Notes: a model not told the origin generated them from the letters alone. 64,000 nt of DNA from Alphaproteobacteria bacterium (GCA_024743195.1 JANSXE010000002.1:1-64000); one strand, 5' to 3'. Counted from the first letter of the stretch, positions 17,833 to 28,227 are shown. Numbers and translations: made by a program.

Positions 17833-18154
17833 CGCGCGTCGCCGCATGCGCGAAAACCGAAAATCAAGGCATTTCAAATTCTTATACAGCGAAGAAAAAA
17901 GTTTTTTCGGCGCCGCGGAATGCTGCTACGGTCCTTTGTCCGACAAACGGAGGAAATCCGGCGTCGCACGCAAGGTCCAGACGCCGCCCGGCGCAGTCGC
18001 CGGGCCGGCGGGGGGAGGACCGCCCGACAGATCGCCCCCCATTGGGGGTCGTCCGGCCGAACCGGCCAACGGCGCCGCGCAGGGCGTCCGAGAGCGGCGC
18101 CGTCGCGCGGCGCACCGGGCGCGCGGCCCGACAGGAATGGGTGGAAGGAACTGC
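17833..18154. other. 322-bp leader/intergenic region before the PHA depolymerase gene
   Basis: No gene is seen. The first third is unusually AT-rich. GAAAAAAGTTTTTTC at 17894-17908 is a near-perfect palindrome around a single G, and TTTGTCCGACAAA at 17935-17947 is an inverted repeat. TTATAC just before the first palindrome could be a -10 element. A regulator such as PhaR could act here, but no known PhaR site is recognised. Confidence 0.45.
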
Positions 18155-19408
18155 ATGCTCTACAATCTGCACGACGCGCGCGCCCAGGCGATGGCGCCGG
18201 TCCGGCTGATGGCGGAGGCGACCCGGCTCGCCTTCCTGAACCCTTTTCAGCCGCTGAGCTACACGCCGTTCGGTCGGATGGTCGCCTCGGCGTCCCAAGT
18301 GGTCGAAGGGCTGTTGAGCGAACGGCCGAAGCCCGCTTGGGGCCTGCCGCTGACCCATATCGACGGGGACATCGTCCCGATCTCGATCGAGACCGCCGTC
18401 GAGAAGCCGTTCTGCAATCTGCTGCACTTCCGGCGCGACGGGGTGACGCGCAACGACCCGGCGATCCTGCTGGTCGCGCCGATGTCCGGGCACCACGCGA
18501 CGCTCCTGCGCGGCACGGTCGAGGCCCTGCTGCCCGACCATGAAGTGTACGTGACCGACTGGATCGACGCCCGCCTCGTGCCGAAGGCCGAGGGACGCTT
18601 CGGCGTCGCGACCTACATCGACTACGTCGTCGATTTCATGCGCTTCATGGCGGAGCGCGACGGCGGCGGCGTCGCCGCGCCCGACCCCTATCACGTCATG
18701 GCCGTGTGCCAGCCGGCGCCGCTGGTGCTGGCGGCGAGCGCGCTCCTGGCGCAGGACGATGCGCCGCACGCGCCGACCGGCATGATCCTGATGGGCGGCC
18801 CGGTCGATCCGCGCGCCAACCCGACGCTCGTCACCCGCGCGGCGGAGAACCGGTCGATCGACTGGTTCGTCCATCACGCGGTCCATCGCGTGCCGCCGCG
18901 CTATCCCGGCGCCAACCGGCGGGTCTATCCCGGATTCCTGCAGCTGCGCGCCTTCATGGCGATGAATCCAGGCCGCCACACCGACGCGCATTGGCGGATG
19001 TTCCATCATCTGGTCCGCGGCGACGGCGATTCGGCGGACAAGACGGCGGCCTTCTATGACGAATACATGGCCGTCATGGACACGCCGGCGGATTTCTACA
19101 TCGAGACGGTGGACCGGGTCTTCAAACGCCACCTGCTGCCGCTCGGCGGCTTCACGCATCACGGGCGGCTGGTCAATACGGCGGCGGTCGAGAAGACGGC
19201 GCTGATGACGATCGAGGGCGAGTTGGACGACATCTCCGCCCCGGGCCAGACCGAGGCGGCGCACCGCCTCTGCCCCTCGATCCCAGCCGAGCGCCGACGC
19301 CATCTGGTGCAGCCGGGCGTCGGTCATTACGGCATTTTCAACGGCCGCAAGTGGCGCGAGGAGATCAAGCCGCAGATCGCGGAGTTCGTGCGCGAGACGC
19401 TGTCCTGA
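18155..19408 (+). CDS. phaZ: Intracellular polyhydroxyalkanoate depolymerase
   Basis: A 417-residue enzyme that mobilises stored PHA granules, releasing 3-hydroxyacids in the cytoplasm. The N-terminus MLYNLHDARAQAMAPVR and the NPFQPLSYTPFGR segment are typical of intracellular PhaZ. The alpha/beta-hydrolase core has VAPMSGHHATLLRGTVE, VYVTDWIDAR and a Cys nucleophile in AVCQPAPLVLAA (about residue 185). The later acid and His lie in GELDDISAPGQT and PGVGHYGIFNG. No signal peptide is present, as expected. GGAAGGA precedes the ATG. Confidence 0.93.
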   Translation: MLYNLHDARAQAMAPVRLMAEATRLAFLNPFQPLSYTPFGRMVASASQVVEGLLSERPKPAWGLPLTHIDGDIVPISIETAVEKPFCNLLHFRRDGVTRNDPAILLVAPMSGHHATLLRGTVEALLPDHEVYVTDWIDARLVPKAEGRFGVATYIDYVVDFMRFMAERDGGGVAAPDPYHVMAVCQPAPLVLAASALLAQDDAPHAPTGMILMGGPVDPRANPTLVTRAAENRSIDWFVHHAVHRVPPRYPGANRRVYPGFLQLRAFMAMNPGRHTDAHWRMFHHLVRGDGDSADKTAAFYDEYMAVMDTPADFYIETVDRVFKRHLLPLGGFTHHGRLVNTAAVEKTALMTIEGELDDISAPGQTEAAHRLCPSIPAERRRHLVQPGVGHYGIFNGRKWREEIKPQIAEFVRETLS

Positions 19409-19420
19409 GCGGCGTTTAGC

Positions 19421-19450
19421 CGCAGCGCTTTCACCCGCAGCGCTTTCACC
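19421..19450 (+). repeat. Two 15-bp tandem copies after phaZ
   Basis: CGCAGCGCTTTCACC occurs at 19421-19435 and again, without change, at 19436-19450, just after the phaZ stop. No function is evident. Confidence 0.7.
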
Positions 19451-19599
19451 CGCTGGACGGGTGATGTTATAGTTCTGTGACAAGCAGGAGATTCGCCCCG
19501 GACGCCGCGGGCGGACGCAAGGTGGATGGGACGGACGCCCTCGCCGGACGGCGTTCCGGCTGCGCGCAGCGTCGCGCGCTCGAGACGGGAGAAGCGCCC

Positions 19600-20037
19600 A
19601 TGCCGAATCGTCCCTTGACCGAGTTCCTCTCCGACCAGCGGGTCCTGGCCGCGCCGCCGGACCAGAGCGTCCTCGACGCCGTCCGGCAGATGGCCGAGCG
19701 CAATGTGGGCGCCATTCTGGTCCTGTCCGACGGCGCCCTGAAGGGCGTCTTCACCGAACGCGATCTGCTGCGCCGGGTCGTCGCGGCGGGGAAAGACCCG
19801 GCCGCGACCCAACTCGCCGCCGTGATGACGACGGAGGTCGTCTCGATCGCGGCGACCCATCGCGGCTACGAAGCCTTCCAACTCATGCACGACAGCGGGG
19901 TGCGGCATGTGGTCGTGACCGGATTGCCCGGCGCGATCGGATACGGCGTGGTGTCGATCCGCGACTTCGCCCCCGGCGATCTCGCGCGGTTCGAGAAGGA
20001 ACTGGCCTTCGAGGAGCACGTCTGGGAGGTCGTCTGA
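19600..20037 (+). CDS. Two-CBS-domain protein
   Basis: A 145-residue stand-alone CBS pair. CBS1 has SVLDAVRQMAERNVGAILVLSDGALKGVFTERDLL (span about residues 24-58) and CBS2 has the HDSGVRHVVVT region and GVVSIRDF. Such Bateman modules bind adenosine nucleotides and report energy state to partners. It begins at the ATG at 19600, after GAGACGGGAG. It follows phaZ at some distance, so a link to PHA metabolism is only positional. Confidence 0.88.
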   Translation: MPNRPLTEFLSDQRVLAAPPDQSVLDAVRQMAERNVGAILVLSDGALKGVFTERDLLRRVVAAGKDPAATQLAAVMTTEVVSIAATHRGYEAFQLMHDSGVRHVVVTGLPGAIGYGVVSIRDFAPGDLARFEKELAFEEHVWEVV

Positions 20038-20124
20038 CCGGCCGGGCCGCCCTCAACTCGGCGCGCCCCCAATCCGGCGCACCCTTGACCCGGCGCGCCG
20101 TTTCGCGGTCTGCTGGTCGTCGCC

Positions 20125-21090
20125 ATGATCATCAATCGCGAGCCTGAACCCGCTCATTGGCGGCGGTACGGCGGCGGCGGCGCGCCGCCGCCCGGTTGGC
20201 GATACCGGGCCGTGACGGCCCTGACGATCGCCGCGGCCAGCTTCGCCGTCGCCTCTTTCGCCTTCGACTGGTGGGTCGCCAGGTCTGTCAGTCTGGCGCC
20301 GGACGGTCCGGCGCGCGGCGTCTATCGCTATGCGGATCTCGCGCTCTCGCTCGCGCTTTGGGTGGCGGGCGGCGTGGCGCTGCTGGGGCTGATGAGCGAT
20401 CGGCGCTGCCTTGTCTGGAGCCGCACGTTCGTGTGGCCGGTGCTGCGCCGCGGGGCGGCGAGGCCGCGCTGGATCACCCTGGCGCGGCACGTGGCGGTGA
20501 TCACGCTTCTCTGTCTGATCGTCTATGCGGTCGAGGTGGTGCGGCTCAAATGGCTGCTGGCCGATCACGCCGCCCGGATCGAGGCGTTCCAGGCCTGCGC
20601 CGGCGGCTATGACTGCGCGCAGGACTATCGGGCCTATCTGACCGCGCTCTCGGACCCGATCCGCGGCTTCCTGTGGGGCCATGCGGCGGCCTTCGCCGCG
20701 CTCGGCGTCGCGATCGTCTGGCGGGCGCGCCGCGCGCGCTCGGTCGCGGAAATGGTGTTCTCCACGCCGCACGGCATCTTCCTGTTCCATCGGCTGGACG
20801 CCTATGCGGTCGTCCTGTTGGCGCAGGCGACGCTGCTCTGCGCCCTGACGCTGAACATCGAACGCGCGCTCGCGCTGCACGCGCCGACCCTGATGGCGAG
20901 CGCGGACTCCGGACTTCCGACGCTGACCGCCATGTTCGGCGGCCTGGGCGACAATCCGCTGCTGACCGGCGTCTTCGCGTCCGGGCTGATCTTCTCGCTG
21001 GGCGCCTACGCGACCGGGTTCGTGCGCCTCGCCTCGCCCTACCATTCGATGCTCGAAGCCCAGCGCGTGATCGCGCGCGATCGCTCGTGA
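20125..21090 (+). CDS. Polytopic inner-membrane protein of unknown function
   Basis: A 321-residue protein with about six hydrophobic spans, near residues 30-48, 70-92, 118-140, 185-202, 225-245 and 272-295. A soluble loop between spans three and four holds two Cys in FQACAGGYDCAQDY. I do not recognise the family. The Cys pair would face the periplasm if the N-terminus is cytoplasmic. It stands alone between the CBS and TTC38-like genes. Confidence 0.75.
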   Translation: MIINREPEPAHWRRYGGGGAPPPGWRYRAVTALTIAAASFAVASFAFDWWVARSVSLAPDGPARGVYRYADLALSLALWVAGGVALLGLMSDRRCLVWSRTFVWPVLRRGAARPRWITLARHVAVITLLCLIVYAVEVVRLKWLLADHAARIEAFQACAGGYDCAQDYRAYLTALSDPIRGFLWGHAAAFAALGVAIVWRARRARSVAEMVFSTPHGIFLFHRLDAYAVVLLAQATLLCALTLNIERALALHAPTLMASADSGLPTLTAMFGGLGDNPLLTGVFASGLIFSLGAYATGFVRLASPYHSMLEAQRVIARDRS

Positions 21091-21208
21091 AGGGATCGTG
21101 ACCGGCGCGTGAACGCTTTTTGATCCGGCGCGCCTCGCGCCGGAGCGCGTCCTATAGTAAGCTCAACGCGCGTTCGAAGACGACGCCGACAATCGCGGGG
21201 GCGAAGCG

Positions 21209-22621
21209 ATGCAGGGGCTCGAGGATCCGCGCGGCGCGCCGCTGAGCACGGCCGACCCGTCCAATCTGGAAGCGCTGGAGCGCGCGCATGCGCTTGCGCT
21301 CGGCTTTCAGGGCGATCCCATCGCCGAGATCGACCGGGCGCTCGCGCGCGACCCCGATTTCGTCATGGGCTGGCTGTTCAAGGCGGGCATGCTGACCCAG
21401 GCGATGGAGACCCGCATCTACGAGCCGATGGTCGCGGCGCTGGAGGCGGCCGAAGCGCTGGCCGACAAGGCGAACGAGCGCGAGCGCGGCCACATGGCCG
21501 CCGTTCGCGCCTGGGTGGAAGGCGACTTCACGCGCGCCTGCGAGCGGTGGGACCGGGTGCTGATCGACCATCCGCGCGATCTGCTGGCGCTGCAGCTCGC
21601 GCATCTCTCCGACGTGCTTCTGGGCGATGTGGCGAGCCAGCGCGATCGCGTCGCGCGCGTTCTGCCGGAATGGCACGAGGGCGTGCCGGGCTATGGCTGG
21701 GTGCTCGGCTTCTACGCCTTCGGGTTGGAGGAGAACCGGGATTTCGGCCGGGCGGAGGAGATGGGTCGGCGCGCCGTCGCCCTCAATCCGAAGGACGCCT
21801 ACGCCATTCACGCGGTCGCCCACGTGCATGAAATGACGGGCCGGCAGGCCGGCGGGATCTGGTGGATGACCAGCCGGCGCGACGACTGGGCGGCCGGCAA
21901 TTTCGCCAATCACCTGTGGTGGCATCTGGCGTTGTTCCATCTGGACGTCGGCGAGATCGACCGGGTGCTGGAGATTTACGACGAGCGGCTGCGCGGCGGC
22001 CCCGGCGCGGAGGGCAAGTATCAGGAGCTCGATTCCGCGGCGCTGCTCTGGCGACTGTGGCTCTATGGCCACGATCTGGGGGTGCGCTGGACGGAGCTGG
22101 CCGACAAATGGGCGCCGGCCGCCACCGACAGCCTGTACGCCTTCAACGACGTGCATGCGATGATGACCTTCGTCGCCGACGGGCGCGACGATTTGGCGGA
22201 GCGCGTGCTGACCGCCGCCGAACGCCACGTTCGGCGCGGCCATGACGACAATGTGGCGATGACCCGCGAGGTCGGCCTGCCCTTCTGCCGGGCCCAGCAG
22301 GCCTTTGCGGAAGGGCGCTACGAGGAGGCTGTCGAGCGCCTGCTGCCGATCCGCTGCCAGACCCAGAGGCTGGGCGGCAGCCACGCGCAGCGCGACGTGA
22401 TCGCGCTCACCCTGATCGAGGCGGCGCTGCGCGCCGGCCGCTACCGGCTCGCCCGCGCCCTGATCAACGAACGCGTGGCGCTGAAGCCGACCAGCCCGCA
22501 GAATTGGCGCCTGCTGGGCCGCGCGCGGCAAGGGGCGGGGGATCAGGACGGGGCGCGCAAGGCCCGCGCCCGCGCGACCAGCCTGTTCTCCCAACCGCTG
22601 CAGAACGCGCCGGCCGAATAG
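21209..22621 (+). CDS. TTC38-like tetratricopeptide repeat protein
   Basis: A 470-residue alpha-helical protein resembling the tetratricopeptide repeat 38 family, which occurs in bacteria and animals. Characteristic are AIHAVAHVHEMTGRQ, FANHLWWHLALFHLD (residues about 230-250) and LDSAALLWRLWL. TPR pairs extend to the C-terminus (INERVALKPTSPQNWRLLGRAR). No signal peptide, so it should be cytoplasmic. The family function is not established. The conserved His residues in HLWWHLALFH make a binding site plausible, but that is inference. Confidence 0.85.
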   Translation: MQGLEDPRGAPLSTADPSNLEALERAHALALGFQGDPIAEIDRALARDPDFVMGWLFKAGMLTQAMETRIYEPMVAALEAAEALADKANERERGHMAAVRAWVEGDFTRACERWDRVLIDHPRDLLALQLAHLSDVLLGDVASQRDRVARVLPEWHEGVPGYGWVLGFYAFGLEENRDFGRAEEMGRRAVALNPKDAYAIHAVAHVHEMTGRQAGGIWWMTSRRDDWAAGNFANHLWWHLALFHLDVGEIDRVLEIYDERLRGGPGAEGKYQELDSAALLWRLWLYGHDLGVRWTELADKWAPAATDSLYAFNDVHAMMTFVADGRDDLAERVLTAAERHVRRGHDDNVAMTREVGLPFCRAQQAFAEGRYEEAVERLLPIRCQTQRLGGSHAQRDVIALTLIEAALRAGRYRLARALINERVALKPTSPQNWRLLGRARQGAGDQDGARKARARATSLFSQPLQNAPAE

Positions 22622-22823
22622 GCGTTACTCGGACTTGCCGGATACGGAGCCCTCGGCGCGGCGTTCGGGCGTTCGGCCGCGGCCCCGGTCCGGGCCGCGG
22701 GACGCGCCGGCTTGCACGAAGCGGCGCGGCGGCGGCGCTGCTTGCCCCGCCGGATGAAACGCGCTACCCAGCCTGCGAAAAATCCGGCCTTCCCGGTCGC
22801 TCACCAACGGTTTGGAACGACGC

Positions 22824-24008
22824 ATGCGCGGGGACGCGTCCAAAGCCCTGCTGCCCGACGGATTGCGCGACGCGCTGCCGCCCGAGGCGGCGCAGGAAGC
22901 CGCGATTCGCCGCGGCCTGATCGCTTCGTTCGAAGCCGAAGGCTATCAGCGGGTCGACCCGCCGCTGGTCGAGTTCGAGGACAGCCTGCTCGACGGCCCG
23001 GGCGCGGCGGTCGCCGCCCAGACCTTTCGCCTGATGGATCCGGTGAGCCAGCGCATGATGGGCGTGCGCGCCGACATGACCGTGCAGGTCGCGCGCATCG
23101 CGGTCAGCCGGCTGGCCCGGCAGGCGCGGCCGCTCAGGCTGTGCTACGCCGGCCAGACGCTGAGGGTGCGCGGCGCGCAGCTCCGCCCGGAACGTCAGGT
23201 CACCCAGGCCGGCTGCGAGCTGATCGGCGCGGACGGGCCGGCCGCCGACGCCGAGGCGATCGCGCTGGCCGGCAACGCGCTGGCGGCCGCGGGCCTCGTC
23301 GATCTGTCGGTCGACATCGCGCTGCCGACGCTGGCGCCGGCCCTGTTCGTGGAACTCGAGCTCGACGAGGCGGCGCGCCGCGCCGCGCGCGCCGCGCTGG
23401 ACAGCCGGGACGCGGCCGCCGTCGCCGCCCTGGCGGGACCGGCGGCGGGCGCGCTCGGCGCCCTGCTCGACGCGTCGGGGCCGGCCGACGAGGCGCTGGC
23501 CGCCCTCAAGGCGTTGCGGCTGCCCGACGAGGCGGCGGCGGAGGTCGACCGATTGGCGGCGGTGCTGCCGCAGCTTGCCCGGGCGGCGCCGCATCTGGCG
23601 GTCACGGTGGATGCGGTCGAACGCCGGGGGTTCGAGTATCAGACCGGTCTCAGCTTCACCTTCTTCGCCAAGGGCGTGCGCGGCGAGTTGGGCCGCGGCG
23701 GACGCTATGCGGCCGGCGCGGGGTCCGCCTGCGGGGGCGAGCCGGCGACCGGCTTCTCGCTTTATCTCGACTCGGTGATGCGCGGCGCGCCGGCGCCGGC
23801 CGCGCCGCGCCGCTGTTTCCTGCCGGCGGAGATCGCGCCGGCCGCGGGGCCGCGTCTGCGCGCCGCCGGCTGGATCACGCTGGCCGGTCTGGAGCCGGGC
23901 GTCGGCGCGCGCGACGAGGCGCGCCGCCTGGGCTGCAGCCATTATCTCGACCCGGAGGCCGGCGCCGACGGGGAGCCCCGGGCGCTCGGGGATCGAGCGC
24001 CAGACTGA
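22824..24008 (+). CDS. hisZ: ATP phosphoribosyltransferase regulatory subunit
   Basis: A 394-residue HisRS-like paralogue that lacks tRNA charging and activates the short catalytic subunit HisG in the first step of histidine synthesis. Class II fold motifs include [23 protein letters not shown] (span about 34-56), motif-2-like [14 protein letters not shown] and GRGGRYAAG near residue 294. The anticodon-binding domain of real HisRS is absent, as expected. The ATG at 22824 is chosen; TTG at 22812 would add four residues. hisG is not adjacent. purA follows 46 bp later, a pairing often seen in alphaproteobacteria. Confidence 0.92.
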   Translation: MRGDASKALLPDGLRDALPPEAAQEAAIRRGLIASFEAEGYQRVDPPLVEFEDSLLDGPGAAVAAQTFRLMDPVSQRMMGVRADMTVQVARIAVSRLARQARPLRLCYAGQTLRVRGAQLRPERQVTQAGCELIGADGPAADAEAIALAGNALAAAGLVDLSVDIALPTLAPALFVELELDEAARRAARAALDSRDAAAVAALAGPAAGALGALLDASGPADEALAALKALRLPDEAAAEVDRLAAVLPQLARAAPHLAVTVDAVERRGFEYQTGLSFTFFAKGVRGELGRGGRYAAGAGSACGGEPATGFSLYLDSVMRGAPAPAAPRRCFLPAEIAPAAGPRLRAAGWITLAGLEPGVGARDEARRLGCSHYLDPEAGADGEPRALGDRAPD

Positions 24009-24054
24009 GGCGAGGACCCGCCTCCCTCCCGTTCACAGGCAAGGACGAAGCGGC

Positions 24055-25347
24055 ATGACCAACGTGGTGGTGATCGGCTCCCAGTGGGGCGACGAAGGCA
24101 AGGGCAAGATCGTCGACTGGCTCTCGGAGCGGGCCGACATCGTGGTGCGCTTCCAAGGCGGTCACAACGCCGGCCATACGCTGGTGATCGGCGAGAAAGT
24201 CTTCAAGCTGAGCCTCCTGCCCTCCGGCGTCGTTCGGCCGGGCAAGCTGGGCGTCATCGGCAACGGCGTGGTGATCGACCCCTGGGCGCTGGTCGAGGAG
24301 ATGGAGCGCATCCGGGCCGACGGCGTGTCGATCGATCCGGCGAGCCTGGTGATCGCGGAGAATGCGGCCCTCATCCTGCCGGTGCACCGATCGCTCGACC
24401 GGGCGCGCGAGGCGGCCCGCGGCGACGGCAAGATCGGCACCACGGGCCGCGGCATCGGCCCGGCCTACGAGGACAAGGTCGGCCGGCGCGCCGTGCGGGT
24501 CTGCGATCTGGCCGATCCGGCGATGCTGCGTCAGCGGGTGGCGGATCTGCTCGTTCATCACAACGCGCTCCTGAAGGGCCTGGGGGACGAGCCGGTCTCG
24601 GCCGAGCAACTCGTCGCCGACCTGGAGGAGATCGCGCCGAAGATCCTGCCCTACGCCGGCGTCGTCTGGCAGGTGCTGGACGAGGCGCGCCGGGCCGGCA
24701 AGCGCATCCTCTACGAAGGCGCGCAGGGCGTGATGCTGGACGTCGATCACGGCACCTATCCGTTCGTCACCTCGTCGCACACGGTGCCGGGGCAAGGGGC
24801 TTCCGGCTCCGGCTCCGGGCCGAAATCCATCGGCTATGTGCTGGGCATCACCAAGGCCTATACGACCCGCGTCGGCAGCGGCCCCTTCCCGACCGAACAG
24901 GACAACGAGGTCGGCCGCCTGCTGGGGGAGCGCGGGCGCGAGTTCGGAACCGTCACCGGCCGGGCGCGACGCTGCGGCTGGTTCGACGCCGTCCTGGTGC
25001 GCCAGGCCATGCGCGTCGGCGGGGTCGACGGCATCGCGCTGACCAAGCTCGACGTGCTCGACGGGCTGGACGAGATCAAGATCGGGATCGGCTATGAGAT
25101 CGACGGGCGCCGGTACGACCATCTGCCCGCCTCGCAGGCGCTGCAGGCCCGGGCCGAACCGATCTACGAGACGATGGCCGGCTGGAAGGAGAGCACCTAC
25201 GGAGCGCGGCGCTGGGCCGATCTGCCGGCGACCGCGATCAAGTACATCCGCCGCATCGAGGAGCTGATCGACACCCCGGTTGCGCTCCTGTCCACCAGCC
25301 CGGAGCGCGAGGACACGATCCGCGTCCGCGACCCGTTCGAGGGCTGA
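24055..25347 (+). CDS. purA: Adenylosuccinate synthase
   Basis: A 430-residue enzyme that couples GTP hydrolysis to joining IMP with aspartate, the first committed step to AMP. The N-terminal [16 protein letters not shown] holds the catalytic Asp and His switch, and [22 protein letters not shown] and the GTP-recognition TKLDVLDG all appear in order. VGSGPFPTE and RARRCGWFD mark the IMP-site loop. Length and motifs are complete. It is probably co-transcribed with hisZ. Confidence 0.97.
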   Translation: MTNVVVIGSQWGDEGKGKIVDWLSERADIVVRFQGGHNAGHTLVIGEKVFKLSLLPSGVVRPGKLGVIGNGVVIDPWALVEEMERIRADGVSIDPASLVIAENAALILPVHRSLDRAREAARGDGKIGTTGRGIGPAYEDKVGRRAVRVCDLADPAMLRQRVADLLVHHNALLKGLGDEPVSAEQLVADLEEIAPKILPYAGVVWQVLDEARRAGKRILYEGAQGVMLDVDHGTYPFVTSSHTVPGQGASGSGSGPKSIGYVLGITKAYTTRVGSGPFPTEQDNEVGRLLGERGREFGTVTGRARRCGWFDAVLVRQAMRVGGVDGIALTKLDVLDGLDEIKIGIGYEIDGRRYDHLPASQALQARAEPIYETMAGWKESTYGARRWADLPATAIKYIRRIEELIDTPVALLSTSPEREDTIRVRDPFEG

Positions 25348-25474
25348 CGGCGGCCTAGCCGCCCCCAAGAATCGTGCTAGCCTGCCGCGGGTTCGCGTAT
25401 GCTCGGACCTGCAAAGGAGAGCGGTCGGCCGGACGCGCAGTCTGGCCGGGCGGCGCAGTCGGGATGCGGTGGCG

Positions 25475-27514
25475 ATGGCGCTCAAGGTCAGCGGCGGCGA
25501 TGGGGAAGAGGCGGGCGGTCACGGGCCGATCCTGATCAAGGATCGCTACGAGGTTCATCCGGACCAGCCCTTGCCGGATTTCGACGATCCTCCGGCCGTC
25601 GCAGTGCGGGCCAGTCATCGGCGGGACTCGAACCGACAGCTCTACGCCCTCGTCTGCGACCCGAAACTCCCGCCCAGACTGGACATCGTCTCGACCGTGC
25701 ATCGGATCGACCATCGCGCGCTGCAGCGGGTGGTGGATTGGGGCGTTGTCCATTGGCCGGCCGAGGATCGGCGCTGCCCGGTCATCCTGATGGAGCGGCC
25801 GGCCGGCCGGCGCGTCTTCGCCGCGTTGACGGACGTCAACGCGGCGGTCACGGAAGAGACCGTGATGCGGATCTTCCTGACGCCCGTGGTCGAAATCCTC
25901 AAGGATCTGCACGCGCTCGGCGTGCACCACCGCAACATTCGACCGAACAATCTGTTCTTCGCCGATTCGGACGAACGCGAGATCTATATCGGCGAGTGCT
26001 TCAGCGCCCAACCGGGCACGAATCAGCCGGCGGTGTTCGAAACCATCGAATGCGCCCTCGCGGCGCCGGCTGGGCGGGGCGAGGGCGGCGTCGAAAACGA
26101 TTTGTACGCGGTCGGGGTCACGACGATCGCGTTGCTGGCCGGCAAGACGCCGCTTGCGGATCTGAGCGACGAAGAGGTCGTGCGGCGCCGGCTGGCGATG
26201 GGGTCCTATGCGGCGCTGACGCAGAATCTCCGAATCTCGCTGACCATGATGGAGCCGCTGCGCGGGCTGCTGAACGACGACCCGACGGAGCGCTGGACGC
26301 TTGAGGAGCTCAGCCTTTGGCTCAACGGCCGCCGGCTGTCGCCGAAGCAGCAGGTGATGCCGAACAAGGCGTCGCGCGGCTTCACCTTCGCCGGCCGGGA
26401 CTATTTCACGACGCGCGAACTCGCCCATGCGATGCACAAGAACTGGGACGCTTCGCTGGCGCCGATCCGCGACGGCACGCTCGACACGTGGCTGCGCCGC
26501 GGCTTGAGCGAGGATGAGCGGGTCGAGGCGGTCAACGAGGCGAAAGCCGCCCTCGGCGATGGCGGGGATGCGGATCGGCTGATCGCCCGGGTCCTGATCG
26601 CGCTGGACCCCGAGGGGCCGATCCGGCTGCGCGACCTGTCGGCGACCATAGAGGGTCTGGCCTCCATCCTCGGCCTGCACATGCATGACAGCGCGGCGCG
26701 CAATCTGTTCGCGAGCGCTCTTTCCATGGGGCTGGGGCAATTCTGGCTCGAACAGCAACGGCGCGTAGACCCCAACCAACTGCGCTTCCTCACGCGGCTC
26801 GACAAGTGCCGGATGGTCATGAACCAGCCCGGCCTCGGCTTCGGGATCGAGCGCGCGGCCTATGAGATCAACCAGAACCTGCCCTGCCGGTCGGAGCTCT
26901 TCGAACGCGACTACATCGCCACCGTCGAGCATCTGATTCCCGCCTACGAACGGTTGGCGGCCCTGATCGCCGCAGGCGCCGAGAAGCCGCGCCGCCTGAT
27001 CGACCGCGACGTCGCCGCCTACATCGCCGTGCATTTCAAACGCGCGAGCGGCGGCGAGTTGCGCGACGTGGAGCGAGAAGGCGACGAACCGGCCGGGCGG
27101 ATCGCTCAGATCCGTCTGCTCGCCAACATTCAGGACTATCTCCATAAGAAAGGCGAGACGCCCCATCTGAGCGCCTTGGCCGCCGAGATTCTGGAGCCCG
27201 CGATCGAGCGGTTCCACAGCCGGGACCGTCGGCGCAAGGTGCGCGACAAGTTGCGCAAGGCCGCCCGCAGCGGCCGGCTGTCCGATCTGTTGGACGTGAT
27301 CGACGACCAGTCGGAGGTTCAGGCCGACCAGCGCAGTTTCGACGGTGCGGTGCGGGAGTACGCGCTCTCCGTCGAGGAGACCATCGTCGCCAAACGCGAC
27401 ATCAAGAACCGCGCCTTGCTCGCGGCTGAGATCGGCGGTCAGCTTTCCAGCACGTTCTCCGCGCTGGGCGCGACCATGGCGGCGCTCATCACCTTCGTGG
27501 TCTGGTGGTTCTGA
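25475..27514 (+). CDS. Tail-anchored protein-kinase-fold pseudokinase
   Basis: A 679-residue protein with a Ser/Thr-kinase-like domain at about residues 20-335. The catalytic loop reads HRNIRPNN at 152-159 where active kinases have HRDxKPxN, so the catalytic Asp and the Lys are both changed. The DFG metal site is replaced by GEC near 173-175, and no Gly-rich loop is visible. The later VENDLYAVGVTTIALLAGKTP and DDPTERWTLEEL blocks still show the kinase C-lobe. About 320 further helical residues, rich in charged segments, end in a membrane helix (LGATMAALITFVVWWF). Its stop overlaps the next ATG as TGATG, so the two are coupled. Confidence 0.82.
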   Translation: MALKVSGGDGEEAGGHGPILIKDRYEVHPDQPLPDFDDPPAVAVRASHRRDSNRQLYALVCDPKLPPRLDIVSTVHRIDHRALQRVVDWGVVHWPAEDRRCPVILMERPAGRRVFAALTDVNAAVTEETVMRIFLTPVVEILKDLHALGVHHRNIRPNNLFFADSDEREIYIGECFSAQPGTNQPAVFETIECALAAPAGRGEGGVENDLYAVGVTTIALLAGKTPLADLSDEEVVRRRLAMGSYAALTQNLRISLTMMEPLRGLLNDDPTERWTLEELSLWLNGRRLSPKQQVMPNKASRGFTFAGRDYFTTRELAHAMHKNWDASLAPIRDGTLDTWLRRGLSEDERVEAVNEAKAALGDGGDADRLIARVLIALDPEGPIRLRDLSATIEGLASILGLHMHDSAARNLFASALSMGLGQFWLEQQRRVDPNQLRFLTRLDKCRMVMNQPGLGFGIERAAYEINQNLPCRSELFERDYIATVEHLIPAYERLAALIAAGAEKPRRLIDRDVAAYIAVHFKRASGGELRDVEREGDEPAGRIAQIRLLANIQDYLHKKGETPHLSALAAEILEPAIERFHSRDRRRKVRDKLRKAARSGRLSDLLDVIDDQSEVQADQRSFDGAVREYALSVEETIVAKRDIKNRALLAAEIGGQLSSTFSALGATMAALITFVVWWF

Positions 27515-28227
27515 TGGCGAAGGCGCCGACGGGCAAGAAGAAGGGGGCCGCATCGGCCGGCGGCGGCAAGAAGGCCGGCGGCGGCGGCGTTCGGGCGCTC
27601 TCGCTCGTGATCGCGATCATCCTGGTGGTGCTGTTCTTCGACAGCGTGATCGTGTTGGCCGCCGGCATGATCCCGACCGGCGTCGCCTATCTGGTCGACC
27701 GCCGCCCCCAGCGCTATGCGGCGCGCACCGTGGCCTGGATGAATCTCGCCGGCTGCCTCGTGGTCGTGCTCGATCTCTGGGACGGCGGCGGGTCGATCGA
27801 CCGGGCGATCGAACTGCTGCTCGATCCGGTGAACTGGGTGATCATGTTCGGGTCCGCCGGGTTCGGATGGGTCATCTACTTCACCTTGCCGCCCATCGTC
27901 TCCGGCTATCTGGCGCTGTCGCAGGAGATGCGGCTCAAGGATCTCGCGAAGAAGCAGAAGAGCCTGGAGAAGGAGTGGGGCGAGGAAGTGCGCAAGTCGG
28001 CGCCGCTGGACCGGCTGGAGGCTCTGGAGGCGGAGATCGCCGCCGCGCAATCCCGCGGCGGGCCGGCCCATGCTGCGACCGGCGGTGCGACCGGCGGGGC
28101 GGGCGCCGGAGCGGACGGCGGCGAGGGCGCCGATCGCCCGGAAGCCGACGCCGCCCCGGAGCCGGAGGAGGATCTCTCAGACACTCCGGCTGGCCGGCCC
28201 CTTACCGGCCGGGGCGGCGCCGGGTGA
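27514..28227 (+). CDS. Membrane protein coupled to the pseudokinase
   Basis: A 237-residue protein with a Lys/Gly-rich cytoplasmic N-terminus, about four hydrophobic spans (near 27-48, 50-60, 74-92 and 105-135), a charged coiled coil (about 137-180: LSQEMRLKDLAKKQK onward) and an Ala/Gly/Glu-rich tail. I do not recognise the family. Translation starts within the pseudokinase stop codon, so the two products are likely partners in the inner membrane. It converges on rpoH, with 49 bp between stops. Confidence 0.8.
   Translation: MAKAPTGKKKGAASAGGGKKAGGGGVRALSLVIAIILVVLFFDSVIVLAAGMIPTGVAYLVDRRPQRYAARTVAWMNLAGCLVVVLDLWDGGGSIDRAIELLLDPVNWVIMFGSAGFGWVIYFTLPPIVSGYLALSQEMRLKDLAKKQKSLEKEWGEEVRKSAPLDRLEALEAEIAAAQSRGGPAHAATGGATGGAGAGADGGEGADRPEADAAPEPEEDLSDTPAGRPLTGRGGAG

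Noticed and set aside
25399-25474. An ATG at 25399 followed by AAGGAGAG as a start for a gene before the pseudokinase
   Set aside because: The frame it opens is a shadow of the pseudokinase gene. The RBS-like AAGGAGAG does not precede any in-frame start for the kinase at a usable distance.
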